Shown: piece by piece, positions 30,380 through 39,847 of the stretch | Position numbering within the stretch: position 1 is the first letter of the stretch | How the letters are laid out: the number at the start of each line of letters is the position of its first letter | NCBI GenBank assembly: GCA_025924815.1 | Contig: JAICHQ010000006.1 | Location: 1-64,000 of the forward strand | Length of the DNA: 64,000 nt | DNA from: Nocardioides sp. | GTDB taxonomy: Bacteria > Actinomycetota > Actinomycetes > Propionibacteriales > Nocardioidaceae | Direction: 5' to 3' | Notes under the pieces: model-generated | Database searches by the model: none | The model's input: the letters and a program-made list of their open reading frames with translations, nothing else | Told to the model about the DNA's origin: nothing | Made by a program: the position numbers and the translations under genes

Positions 30380-31245
30380 CAGCTCTCCGCCTTCTGCTTC
30401 GACGACCGGGCGGTGTGGGCCGCGATCCACGTGGCGACGCCGACCAGCGAGCCGATCCCCAGCAGCCAGGCGAACACGCCCTCACTGACCGGACCGATCC
30501 CGCCCAGGCCGAAGCCGCCGTAGTCGGGGTTGTCCTGCAGGGACTGCAGGTAGGCGATGATGTCCTGCTTCTCCTCGACCGACAGGTTGCCGTTGGAGAA
30601 GTTGTCCATCGCCTGGGGGCCGGTGAGCATGGCCTCGAAGATGTACTTGGGCTCGACCCCGCGGATCTTCGGTGCGAAGCCGCCGTTGGGCATCGCACCG
30701 CCGGAGCCCTCGAAGTTGTGGCACGCGCTGCAGTTGGTCCGGAAGATCGCGCCACCGCGGACGATCGCCTCCTGGCGCTGCTCGTCGGTCATGTGGTCGA
30801 TGCTGTAGTCGGAGGCGGTGGGGATCGCCGGACCGGGGCCGAGCGACGCGACGTACGCCGCGAGGGCCGCGATCTCGTCGGGTGTGTACGCCTGCTCCTT
30901 CTGGGGGACCTGCGGGCCCGGCTTGACCGCCGGCATCCGGCCGGTGCCGACCTGGAAGTCGACCGCGGCGGCGCCCACGCCGACCAGGGCCGGGCCGAGC
31001 TGGTTGCCGTCGAGGGTCTTCACGCCCTGGCCGTTGTTGCCGTGGCAGAACGAGCAGCCGACCAGGAACAGCTGGTGCCCTTGCTTGATCTGGGCCGCCG
31101 AGTTGTCCTCGGAGGCCGATGCGGGGGAGAAGGCGGCGTACAGCCCACCCGTCAGGAGCAGCCCGAGCAGCACCACCAGGAGCCCGGCAAGGGGGCCGCG
31201 GCGATACCGGGAGAGACGTCCGAGGGGGCGGTTCAGGAGTCGCAC
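30379..31245 (-). CDS. qcrC: Cytochrome bc1 complex di-heme cytochrome c subunit
   Basis: Two CxxCH motifs (CSFCH, CSACH), C-terminal TM; GTG start. Confidence 0.96.
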   Translation of the reverse strand: MRLLNRPLGRLSRYRRGPLAGLLVVLLGLLLTGGLYAAFSPASASEDNSAAQIKQGHQLFLVGCSFCHGNNGQGVKTLDGNQLGPALVGVGAAAVDFQVGTGRMPAVKPGPQVPQKEQAYTPDEIAALAAYVASLGPGPAIPTASDYSIDHMTDEQRQEAIVRGGAIFRTNCSACHNFEGSGGAMPNGGFAPKIRGVEPKYIFEAMLTGPQAMDNFSNGNLSVEEKQDIIAYLQSLQDNPDYGGFGLGGIGPVSEGVFAWLLGIGSLVGVATWIAAHTARSSKQKAES

Positions 31246-31261
31246 AGTCGATCCCTTGCGG

Positions 31262-31912
31262 TCACTTGATGAGGTAGATGGTGGCGAACAGACCGATCCA
31301 GACCACGTCGACGAAGTGCCAGTAGTAGGACACCACGATCGCACTGACCGCCTGCTCGTGCGTGAAGCGTTTGGCCAGGAAGGTGCGGCCGAGCACGAAC
31401 AGGAAGGCGATCAGCCCGCCGGTCACGTGGAGGGCGTGGAAGCCGGTGGTGAGGTAGAACATCGTGCCGTATCCCGAGGAGGGGATGGTGATTCCCTCCT
31501 TGACCAGCGTGGCGTACTCGCTGCCCTGTCCGGCGACGAACACCGCGCCCATCACGTAGGTGAGGATGAACCACTCGCGCAGCCCCCAGCCCTTCACCTG
31601 GAACACCGAGCCGGTGCGCCCGACCTGTCCGCGCTCGGCGGCGAAGACGCCGAGCTGGCAGGTCAGCGACGAGAGGACGAGGATCGTGGTGTTGGCGGCC
31701 GCGTAGGGCACGTCGAGCTTCTCGGTGCTCTGCGCCCAGAGGTCCGGACTGACCGCGCGGATCGTGAAGTACGACGCGAACAGGGCCGCGAAGAACATCA
31801 GCTCGCTGGACAGCCAGATGATGGTTCCGACGCTGACCATGCTCGGGCGGTCGTGGTGTCCGTGCAGCCGGGAGGCCGGAATCGTCGTCGAAGCTGTCGC
31901 CACGGGATGCAT
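31262..31912 (-). CDS. ctaE: Cytochrome c oxidase subunit III
   Basis: '[21 protein letters not shown]'-type N-terminus and '[14 protein letters not shown]...[20 protein letters not shown]'. Confidence 0.97.
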   Translation of the reverse strand: MHPVATASTTIPASRLHGHHDRPSMVSVGTIIWLSSELMFFAALFASYFTIRAVSPDLWAQSTEKLDVPYAAANTTILVLSSLTCQLGVFAAERGQVGRTGSVFQVKGWGLREWFILTYVMGAVFVAGQGSEYATLVKEGITIPSSGYGTMFYLTTGFHALHVTGGLIAFLFVLGRTFLAKRFTHEQAVSAIVVSYYWHFVDVVWIGLFATIYLIK

Positions 31913-32001
31913 TATGTCCCGAGCCGTCCCCGGGAGGCACCCCGACCCCCTGGGGTGGGCGAGTTGTCGGCAACTTCCCGACTCGACCTAAGGTCGCCGA
32001 C

Positions 32002-32985
32002 ATGAGCCCAGGCGCGATCCCACCCGTGCTGCACGGTGCCGGAGGCCAGGAGGAGTCCCTCCCGAGGTTCACCCTGGGCACCGTCTTCACGCAGTGGGAG
32101 CCGGTGTCCTGGGCGACCCTGCTGATCCTGCTGACCGCGGCGGTCTACCTGGCAGGCGTGTGGGCGATGCGCCGGCGCGGCGACCGATGGCCGATCGGAC
32201 GGACCGCGGCGTTCCTCGGGGGGATGGTGGCGGCGGCGGTGGCCACCGTCTCCGGCCTGGGCACCTACGACGACACCCTCCTGAGCGTGCACATGGTCCA
32301 GCACATGGTGCTGTCGATGGTGGTGCCGCTGGCGATGGCGCTCGGAGCCCCGCTCACCCTGGCCCTGCGCACGCTGCGACGGCGCCCGCGCGGCTGGCTG
32401 CTGGTGGTCCTCCACTCGCGCATCGCGAGGGTGCTCTCCTTCCCGCCGCTCACGTTCGTGCTGTTCGTGATCACGCCGTGGGCCCTGTACTTCAGCGGCT
32501 GGTATCCCGCCACGCTGCACCACGACTACCTCCACGAGATGACCCACCTGCACATGGTTCTCGTCGGTTGCCTCTTCTTCTGGCCGCTGATGGGCGTCGA
32601 CCCGGTGCCCGGACGGATCGGCTACCCGGCGCGGATGCTGCTCGTGGCGCTGACGCTGCCCTTCCATGCCTTCATGGGCGTCACGATCATGGCCCAGAGG
32701 CGCCTGATCGGAGGGGACTGGTACCCCGATCTCCACCAGGGCCCGATGGGGGCCTGGCTCCCGGCGCCCCACGCCGACCAGAACGTGGCCGGTGGCATCC
32801 TGTGGAGCTCCGGCGACGCGGTCGGCCTGATGTTCTTCGCGGTGCTGTTCGCCCAGTGGGTGCGCTCCTCGATGGCTGAGGCCCGCCGCGAGGACCGCAG
32901 GCTCGACCTGATCGAGGCCCGCGAGGCCCGCGCGGCCGCCGCGGGCGATGCAGCCTCGGCGCCGGACGGTAACCTGCTGCCGTGA
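32002..32985 (+). CDS. Cytochrome c oxidase assembly protein, CtaG (caa3) family
   Basis: Multi-TM with 'HMVQHMVLSMVVPLAMALGAPLTL' and 'HLHMVLVGCLFFWPLMGVDP'. Confidence 0.92.
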   Translation: MSPGAIPPVLHGAGGQEESLPRFTLGTVFTQWEPVSWATLLILLTAAVYLAGVWAMRRRGDRWPIGRTAAFLGGMVAAAVATVSGLGTYDDTLLSVHMVQHMVLSMVVPLAMALGAPLTLALRTLRRRPRGWLLVVLHSRIARVLSFPPLTFVLFVITPWALYFSGWYPATLHHDYLHEMTHLHMVLVGCLFFWPLMGVDPVPGRIGYPARMLLVALTLPFHAFMGVTIMAQRRLIGGDWYPDLHQGPMGAWLPAPHADQNVAGGILWSSGDAVGLMFFAVLFAQWVRSSMAEARREDRRLDLIEAREARAAAAGDAASAPDGNLLP

Positions 32986-33422
32986 GTGACTCCCACGACG
33001 CCGGGCCGCACGAGACCGGTCAGCAGCGGCTGCGCGTGCTCGTCTACAGCGACGACGTCAACGTCCGGCAGCAGGTGATCCTCGCCCTCGGCCGCCGCCC
33101 GCACCCCGACCTGCCCGAGCTCGAGTACGTCGAGATCGCCACCGAGCCCGTCGTGCTGTCCAACATGGACGCCGGTGGCATCGACCTGGCGATCCTCGAC
33201 GGCGAGGCGGTCCCGGCCGGCGGCATGGGCATCGCCAAGCAGCTCAAGGACGAGATCTACCGCTGCCCCCCGATCCTGGTGCTGATCGGCCGGCCCCAGG
33301 ACGCCTGGCTCGCCACCTGGTCGCGGGCCGAGGCGGTCGTGCCGCACCCGATCGATCCCGTCCGGCTGGCGGAGGCCGTCACCACGCTGCTGCGGCCGCG
33401 CGTGCCGGCCGCCACCTCCTGA
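32982..33422 (+). CDS. Stand-alone receiver-like protein (atypical response regulator)
   Basis: 'LRVLVYSDDVNVRQQVILAL...IDLAILDGEAVPAGGMGIAKQLKDE'; no output domain. GTG start overlapping the ctaG-like stop. Confidence 0.75.
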   Translation: MSDSHDAGPHETGQQRLRVLVYSDDVNVRQQVILALGRRPHPDLPELEYVEIATEPVVLSNMDAGGIDLAILDGEAVPAGGMGIAKQLKDEIYRCPPILVLIGRPQDAWLATWSRAEAVVPHPIDPVRLAEAVTTLLRPRVPAATS

Positions 33423-33427
33423 CGCCC

Positions 33428-34456
33428 GTGTCTCCCACGTGGAGCGAGGTGCTCGGCGCCCTCGTCCAGCGCGAGGACCTCACCGGCGAGCAGACGCAGT
33501 GGGCGATGGGGGAGATCCTCGCCGAGGCGGCATCCCCTGCCCAGGTGGCGGGCTTCGCGGTCGCCCTGCGCGCGAAGGGCGAGACGATCGACGAGGTCAC
33601 CGGTCTGCTCGAGGCGATGTACGCCGTCGCCACGCCGCTGGCGGTCCGGGGTCGTGCCCTCGACGTCGTCGGCACCGGCGGCGACCGCTCGATGAGTGTC
33701 AACATCTCCACCATGGCCGCGATCGTGGCCGCGGCAGCCGGGGCCCGGGTCGTCAAGCACGGCAACCGGTCGGCGTCGAGCCAGGCCGGGTCGGCCGACG
33801 TGCTCGAGGCGCTGGGCATCCGCCTCGACCTGCCGCCCGACCGGGTCGCCGGGCTCGCGGAGGAGGTCGGCATCACGTTCTGCTTCTCGGCGGCGTTCCA
33901 CCCGGCCATGCGGCACGCGGCGGTGCCGCGTCGTGAGCTGGCCATCGCCACGACGTTCAACATCCTCGGTCCGCTCGCGAACCCGGTGCGCCCCGCAGCG
34001 CAGGCGATCGGCTGCGCCGACCCACGGATGGCGCCGCTGATGGCCGGGGTCCTCGCCCGTCGCGGTGTCGACGCCTGGGTCTTCCGCGGTGACGACGGGC
34101 TCGACGAGCTGACCACGACCACCACGTCGCACGCGTGGCAGGTCCACGAGGGTGCCGTCGTCCCCGCCACGGTGGATCCGGGCGCCCTCGGCATCGCTCC
34201 GGCCCGGCCGGACGACCTCCGCGGCGGCGACGTGCAGCACAACGCCGCTGTCGTACGCCGGGTCCTCGACGGTGAGCCGGGCTCCGTCCGCGACGCGGTG
34301 CTGCTGAACGCGGCGGCCGCCCTGGCCGTCTACGACCAGCCCGCGGTCCCGGTGGAGGAGGCGCTGCCGGTGGCCCTGCTTCGGGCCCGCGAGTCGGTCG
34401 ACACCGGTGCCGCCGCCGCCTTGCTCAGCCGCTGGGTCGAGGCCTCGGCGCGCTGA
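33428..34456 (+). CDS. trpD: Anthranilate phosphoribosyltransferase
   Basis: DVVGTGGDRSMSVNIST, KHGNRSASSQAGSADVLEALG. Confidence 0.97.
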   Translation: MSPTWSEVLGALVQREDLTGEQTQWAMGEILAEAASPAQVAGFAVALRAKGETIDEVTGLLEAMYAVATPLAVRGRALDVVGTGGDRSMSVNISTMAAIVAAAAGARVVKHGNRSASSQAGSADVLEALGIRLDLPPDRVAGLAEEVGITFCFSAAFHPAMRHAAVPRRELAIATTFNILGPLANPVRPAAQAIGCADPRMAPLMAGVLARRGVDAWVFRGDDGLDELTTTTTSHAWQVHEGAVVPATVDPGALGIAPARPDDLRGGDVQHNAAVVRRVLDGEPGSVRDAVLLNAAAALAVYDQPAVPVEEALPVALLRARESVDTGAAAALLSRWVEASAR

Positions 34457-35837
34457 GCATCTCCAGGGTGTCCGAGCGGTGTTCGATCGACCACCCCTGT
34501 TGCGAGACCAGCGCGTAGGCCAGGCGTGAGTCGGGCCGGAGCACCGCGATCCTCGCGCCGGTGGCGCGCAGGTCCCGGGCCCAGCCCGGCCCGACCCGCA
34601 GGAGTCGGTCGTTGCGGTCCAGCTCGGCGGTGGTGAAGGTGTCGCCGTAGCCGTGCATCATCAGGTCCAGTCGGGGGTAGCGCCACATCAGGTAGCCCCC
34701 CAGGGCCCAGTCGTTGAGCACCTTCGTGCCCGCCGGGAGGCCACCGAGCGCCGGGTCGACCCAGCCCGGCTCCGACATCGGGTCGGCGGACGTATGGGGC
34801 ACCGTGAGCGCCAGGACGACCAGCGACACCGCGGCGCCCCCCAGCACTGCGCGGCGCTCGCGGCGACCCACCGGCGTACGCCGACCCGCCAGCGTCTGGA
34901 GGGGGGCCGCGGCGAGCGGGGCGAGCATCGCGGCGCCCACCGCCACCGTGCGCTCCGAGTACGCCGCGAACACCCCCGCCACGACGATCAGCAGCGTCTC
35001 GGTCCAGGAGTTGCGTTCCCGTCGCCACAGCCCCACCAGCGTGGCCGCCAGTAGGACGGCGAAGCCGGCGGAGCTCCAGGAGACCCAGTCGGGCGCCTGC
35101 CACTCGGAGAAGTACCGGGTCCGTGAGCCGACCTCGGCCACGGCGCCGTACAGGGCAGGCCCGACCGGGGTGAGCGCCGCGGCGGCCGCGCAGGCCGCCG
35201 TGACCGCGGCCGACCGGACGACGACCCCCCGCGGAGCGCGGTCGAGGACCAGCCCGACGGTCGAGACGGCGCCGACGACCAGCGCCACCGGCCACATCCC
35301 GTGCAGCATCGCCCACAGCCACACCAGCGGCACCAGCCACCAGCGGAGCCGCCGGTCGTCGAGCGTGCGCAGCCAGGCGGCCACGACGACGGCGCAGAGG
35401 AGGTAGCTGACGACCTGGGGGCGCATGGACAGCCCGCTCTGCATCGCGAAGAGCGCGACGGCGGTCACCGGCATCGCGACCAGCGGCTCGACCCGACCGC
35501 GCACCGCGGCGTACACGCCGAGGAAGAGCACGACCTCGAGCAGCCCCGACAGCCAGGCCACGCCGGCCAGGCCGAGCTCGCCCTCGGTCCGGGCCATGAC
35601 GACCTCGGAGAGCCACTGGGTGGGCACCCAGTCGGCGGTTGCGAAGGTGCTGACGCTGCCCGGATGGCGGATCGTCCAGCCGTGCAGGAACTCGTGGCCG
35701 AACCTCAGGTGGAAGTAGGTGTCGGTGTTGGTCAGCGGGCGTGCGGTGTTCGCGACGAGGCAGACCAGGATCCCGGCCATCACCAGCCAGGGCAGCACCA
35801 CCCGCAGGCGAGCCAGGACGCGTCCGGCGCGGGTCAC
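34425..35837 (-). CDS. Multi-pass membrane protein, glycosyltransferase-like fold
   Basis: Many TM helices; follows a GT2 gene; 3' end overlaps trpD 3' end by 32 nt. Confidence 0.75.
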   Translation of the reverse strand: MTRAGRVLARLRVVLPWLVMAGILVCLVANTARPLTNTDTYFHLRFGHEFLHGWTIRHPGSVSTFATADWVPTQWLSEVVMARTEGELGLAGVAWLSGLLEVVLFLGVYAAVRGRVEPLVAMPVTAVALFAMQSGLSMRPQVVSYLLCAVVVAAWLRTLDDRRLRWWLVPLVWLWAMLHGMWPVALVVGAVSTVGLVLDRAPRGVVVRSAAVTAACAAAAALTPVGPALYGAVAEVGSRTRYFSEWQAPDWVSWSSAGFAVLLAATLVGLWRRERNSWTETLLIVVAGVFAAYSERTVAVGAAMLAPLAAAPLQTLAGRRTPVGRRERRAVLGGAAVSLVVLALTVPHTSADPMSEPGWVDPALGGLPAGTKVLNDWALGGYLMWRYPRLDLMMHGYGDTFTTAELDRNDRLLRVGPGWARDLRATGARIAVLRPDSRLAYALVSQQGWSIEHRSDTLEMLSAPRPRPSG

Positions 35838-35847
35838 CCGCGTCGGC

Positions 35848-36552
35848 TCAGCCCGCCGAGCGGAGTCGCTCGAGGGCGAGGTCGAAGACGATGTTGAGGG
35901 CGTTGACGTTGGACTGCCCCCGCCGCCGCGTCTCATCCGCGTAGTCGATCACGACCGGCGCCTCGGTCCAACTGAGGCCACGCCGGGCGATCAGGCCCAG
36001 GAGCTGGCTGGCGTGCGCCATGTCGGCCAGGGTGAGGTCGATCTGCTCGATCGCGCGCCGGTTGAGGACGCGCAGCCCGTTGTGGGTGTCGGTGACCTGG
36101 AGCCGCGTCGTCGCCCGGGTGAAGGCGATGCCCGCGCGCAGCACGGCGCGTCGTGCCGCCGGCACCTCGCTGTCGGGCGCCAGGAAGCGCGAGCCCAGCA
36201 CGACGTCGACCCCGGTGTCGCGGGCGACGGCCAGCAGCGACAGGGCGTCCTCGACCCGGTGCTGCCCGTCGGAGTCGAAGGTGATCACGTGGCGCATTCC
36301 CGGATCGGTCAGCGCGTAGGCGAAGCCGGTCTGGAGCGCCGCTCCCTGGCCGAGGTTGCTCGGGTGGCGGACGACGTGGGCGCCGGCAGCGCGGGCGAGG
36401 TCGGCGGTGCGGTCGGTGCTCCCGTCGTCGACCACGACGACCCGCCCGAACTCCGAGCGCAGACCGGAGACGACGGTTGCCACGCCGGCCTCCTCGTCGA
36501 GGGCAGGCACGACCACCGTCACGTCGACGTGCGGCACGTGCTGACCCGGCAT
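35848..36552 (-). CDS. Family 2 glycosyltransferase (dolichyl-phosphate mannosyltransferase-like)
   Basis: 'VTVVVPALDEEAGVATVV...VVVDDGSTDRTADLARAAGAHVVRHPSNLGQGAALQTGF'. Confidence 0.92.
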   Translation of the reverse strand: MPGQHVPHVDVTVVVPALDEEAGVATVVSGLRSEFGRVVVVDDGSTDRTADLARAAGAHVVRHPSNLGQGAALQTGFAYALTDPGMRHVITFDSDGQHRVEDALSLLAVARDTGVDVVLGSRFLAPDSEVPAARRAVLRAGIAFTRATTRLQVTDTHNGLRVLNRRAIEQIDLTLADMAHASQLLGLIARRGLSWTEAPVVIDYADETRRRGQSNVNALNIVFDLALERLRSAG

Positions 36553-36615
36553 GGCCGAAGCGTAGGTCTCGGCGAGCCTCCGCGGCACCCGTTCGGAAGA
36601 AGTCTGGCCGTTCGG

Positions 36616-37476
36616 TCAGCCGGCGTGGTCCGAGGCGGTGACGAAGTCGATCAGCTCCTCGACCCGGCCGAGAAGCGCCGGCTCGCAGTCGGCGTACGAC
36701 GCGACCCGCGACAGGATCTGCCGCCAGGCGCGAGCCAGGTCGGCCTGGTCGGCGTGGGGCCAGCCGAGGACCTCGCAGACGCCGTGCTTCCACTCGACGT
36801 CACGAGGGACGTCCGGCCATGCGCTCAGGCCGAGGCGGTCCGGCTTCACGCCCGCCCAGACGTCGACGAACGGGTGACCGACCACCAGCACGTGCTCGCC
36901 GATACCGGAGCGACGTACGTCGTCGGCGATCCGGCTCTCCTTCGAGCCCGGCACGAGGTGGTCGACCAGCACCCCCACCCGGCGCCCACGGGCGGGTCCG
37001 AAGGAGTGCAGCTGCGCGACCAGGTCGTCGACGCCGCCGAGATGCTCGACCACCACGCCCTCGACGCGCAGGTCGTCGCCCCAGACCTTCTCGACGAGCT
37101 CCGCGTCGTGACGTCCCTCGACGAAGATCCGGCTCTCACGCGCCACGCGGGCCCGGTCGCCGCGCACGGCCACCGAGCCCGAGGCCGTACGCCGGTCGGC
37201 CGCCGGCACCGGGCGCGTCACCGGTGGGGTCAGCACCACCGGGCGGCCCTCGAGCAGGAACCCGGGGCCGAGGGGGAACCCGCGGCGCCGGCCGCGACGG
37301 TCCTCCAGGGTGAGGGTGCCGAGGTCGCGGTCGACGCCGACGATCTCACCGCAGAAGTCGGTCGTCACCTCCTCGACCACAAGGCCGAGGGTGGCGTCGG
37401 CCGGGGTGGCGCGTCCACGCGGGGGCGTGCGCCAGTCGGAGGCGAGCACGTCCGGTCCGTACCGGTCCGAGGTCAC
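36616..37476 (-). CDS. DUF3097 family protein
   Basis: 'FVEGRHDAELVEKVWGDDLRVEGVVVEHLGGVDDL' toprim-like segment of actinobacterial DUF3097. Confidence 0.86.
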   Translation of the reverse strand: MTSDRYGPDVLASDWRTPPRGRATPADATLGLVVEEVTTDFCGEIVGVDRDLGTLTLEDRRGRRRGFPLGPGFLLEGRPVVLTPPVTRPVPAADRRTASGSVAVRGDRARVARESRIFVEGRHDAELVEKVWGDDLRVEGVVVEHLGGVDDLVAQLHSFGPARGRRVGVLVDHLVPGSKESRIADDVRRSGIGEHVLVVGHPFVDVWAGVKPDRLGLSAWPDVPRDVEWKHGVCEVLGWPHADQADLARAWRQILSRVASYADCEPALLGRVEELIDFVTASDHAG

Positions 37477-37526
37477 CGGTCCACGCTAGGAGCAGGCGGG
37501 GTGGCCGACGTCGAGGCGCGCCGGGG

Positions 37527-37808
37527 TCAGCCCTCGGCGTCGTCGGAGTCGGAGGACGCCGCGCCGGATGACGCGTCGGCCGCGCCGCCTCCCCCCTGGG
37601 CGGCGTCCTCCGACCCGCCGCTCGAGCTGTTGCTCGCGCCGTCTCGAGCGGTGTCCTTCAAGATGTCGTCGGGCACGTCGTCGCCGGCCGGTTGCGCGAG
37701 CGGGTTGTCCTCGCTCGACCGGAGATCCTCCGGCAGCTGCTCCTCGGACACCGACAGCGGTCCGTCGTCGGTGCTGTCGGACTCGGGCTCCGACGACTGG
37801 TTGCTCAT
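37527..37808 (-). CDS. Small acidic Ser/Asp/Glu-rich hypothetical protein (93 aa)
   Basis: ATG at 37808; low-complexity sequence fitting the gap between flanking genes. Confidence 0.55.
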   Translation of the reverse strand: MSNQSSEPESDSTDDGPLSVSEEQLPEDLRSSEDNPLAQPAGDDVPDDILKDTARDGASNSSSGGSEDAAQGGGGAADASSGAASSDSDDAEG

Positions 37809-37864
37809 GTCGACCGTTCTATGCGCAGCCGTCGTGGGGCGCACCACCCGGAGGGGTGTGGCAG

Positions 37865-38716
37865 TCAGATCAGGGGGAGCCGGCGGACGCCGGGCGGCAG
37901 CTGCGCGAACCCACGCACGACCGCGTGGCGGAGGGCTTCGCGGGGGAACGGCCACTCGCCCTCCGCGAGCGCGCGGTCGACCGGCACGCCCGAGGCGGCC
38001 AGGTCCTGCACGACCTGGGCGGCGATCGCGATGTCCTGGCGCTGCTGCTCGACGAAGTCGCGGTCGACCAGCGCCCCGTGACCGGGGACGACGACGGTTC
38101 CGGGCCCGATCAGGCCGAGCACGACGTCGAGCGTGCCCGGCCACTCCAACGGGTGGCAGTCGTCGCCGTACGCCGGGGGGCCGCTCTCCTCGACCAGGTC
38201 GCCGGCCAGCAGGACGTCGGCGTCGGGCACCCGGATCACCGCGTCGCCGGCGGTGTGCCCCCGCCCCGGGTGGACCAGCTCGACCTGCCGGTCGCCGAGG
38301 TCGAGCACGCGCACCGAGGAGAACGTGTGGTCGGCCGCCACGACCCGCGTCTCGAGCACCTCGTCGAGGTGCGGGTCGTCGTGCCCCTCGCCGAACCGCT
38401 CCCTGGCCCGCTCGCCGGCCTCGACGGTGCGCTCGGCGGCGACCTCGTGGGCGTGGATCGGGACCGCGCCGAAGGCCGCACGGAACGCGCCGTTGCCGAA
38501 GGTGTGGTCGAAGTGCTCGTGGGTGTTCACCACGGCCGTGACCTCGCCGACCCCGAGGTCGCGCACCTGGACGACGATGGCCCGGGCCGCCCGCTCCGAG
38601 CCCTGGGTGTCCACGACCACCAGACCCGCCGAGCCGCCGACCAGGCAGACGTTGAGGTCGTACCACTCCTGACGGGCCACCCACACCCGGTCCGCCACCT
38701 CCACGAACGCCGTCAC
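37865..38716 (-). CDS. MBL-fold metallo-hydrolase
   Basis: [12 protein letters not shown] (HxHxDH), '[11 protein letters not shown]'. Confidence 0.92.
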   Translation of the reverse strand: MTAFVEVADRVWVARQEWYDLNVCLVGGSAGLVVVDTQGSERAARAIVVQVRDLGVGEVTAVVNTHEHFDHTFGNGAFRAAFGAVPIHAHEVAAERTVEAGERARERFGEGHDDPHLDEVLETRVVAADHTFSSVRVLDLGDRQVELVHPGRGHTAGDAVIRVPDADVLLAGDLVEESGPPAYGDDCHPLEWPGTLDVVLGLIGPGTVVVPGHGALVDRDFVEQQRQDIAIAAQVVQDLAASGVPVDRALAEGEWPFPREALRHAVVRGFAQLPPGVRRLPLI

Positions 38717-38735
38717 CCCGGCGACCCTAGTAGGC

Positions 38736-38762
38736 TTGGCACTCCGGCCCGGTGAGTGCCAG
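38736..38762. promoter_or_regulatory. CIRCE operator upstream of hrcA
   Basis: TTGGCACTC-N9-GAGTGCCAG, close to consensus TTAGCACTC-N9-GAGTGCTAA. Confidence 0.88.
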
Positions 38763-38816
38763 CCGGATGCTCGGCGGCTCGGGGCCGGTCGTGCAGGGCG
38801 CGACGAGGAGGTGGCG

Positions 38817-39833
38817 ATGCAGGACGAACGCCGTCACGCCGTGCTGCGCGCGATCGTCGAGGACTACGTCGCCACTCAGGAGCCGGTCGGCTCCAAGGCG
38901 CTCGTCGAGAGGCACGGGCTGGGCGTCTCGCCGGCCACCGTGCGCAACGACATGGCCGTCCTGGAGGAGGAGGGGCTGATCACCCAGCCGCACACCAGCG
39001 CCGGCCGCATCCCCACCGACAAGGGCTACCGCCTCTTCGTCGACCGGCTGACCACGATCAAGCCGATGACGACCGCCGAGCGACGGGCGATCGCCACCAT
39101 CCTCGACGGTGCCGTCGACCTCGACGACGTCGTCCAGCGGTCGGTGCGGCTGCTGGCCCAGCTGACCCACCAGGTCGCGATCGTGCAGTACCCCACGCTC
39201 TCGCGGTCGACGGTGCGGCACGTCGAGCTGGTCGCGCTCGCCCCGACCCGGCTGATGGTGATCGTGATCTTGAGCTCGGGACGGGTGGAGCAGCGCCTGG
39301 TCGACCTGGCCGTGACGGTCGCCGACGACGACGTCGCCGATCTCCGTGGGCGTCTCGCCGCCGCCGTCAACGGGCAGGTCATCGCCGACGCGGCGGCCGA
39401 GCTCGGTGCCCTGGAGGCTCCGTCCGGCGACCTGGGGGTCCAGGCAGCGGTCATCGACGTCCTGGTCGAGGCCATGTCCGACCACCGCTCCTCCGAGCGG
39501 GTCGCCGTCGGGGGCGCTGCCAACCTGGCCAGGTTCGGCGACAGCTTCGAGGTGTCAGTGCGTCCCCTCCTCGAGGCCCTCGAGGAGCACGTGGTGCTGC
39601 TCAAGCTGATCGGCGAGGCCCAGACCGGCGGCCTGGTCACGGTCCGGATCGGTCACGAGGGCCCCTACCAGGAGTTCGCCAGCACGAGCGTGGTCTCGAC
39701 CGGCTACGGGCCGGGCGACGAGGCCGTCGGCAACCTGGGGGTCGTGGGCCCAACCCGCATGGACTACCCGGGAACGATGGCGGCGGTCCGCGCGGTCGCC
39801 CGCTACGTCTCCCGCATCCTCGACGAGGCATAG
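38817..39833 (+). CDS. hrcA: Heat-inducible transcription repressor HrcA
   Basis: '[51 protein letters not shown]'. Confidence 0.97.
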   Translation: MQDERRHAVLRAIVEDYVATQEPVGSKALVERHGLGVSPATVRNDMAVLEEEGLITQPHTSAGRIPTDKGYRLFVDRLTTIKPMTTAERRAIATILDGAVDLDDVVQRSVRLLAQLTHQVAIVQYPTLSRSTVRHVELVALAPTRLMVIVILSSGRVEQRLVDLAVTVADDDVADLRGRLAAAVNGQVIADAAAELGALEAPSGDLGVQAAVIDVLVEAMSDHRSSERVAVGGAANLARFGDSFEVSVRPLLEALEEHVVLLKLIGEAQTGGLVTVRIGHEGPYQEFASTSVVSTGYGPGDEAVGNLGVVGPTRMDYPGTMAAVRAVARYVSRILDEA

Positions 39834-39847
39834 GAGCCTTCTGCCAG

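Noticed and set aside
22609-31912. Respiratory gene cluster as unusual
   Set aside because: ctaCDF and qcrBAC/ctaE arrangement is typical of actinobacterial bc1-aa3 supercomplex loci.
35719-38541. 940-aa plus-strand ORF
   Set aside because: Spans several well-supported minus-strand genes (GT2, DUF3097, MBL); Arg/Pro/Gly-rich shadow translation.
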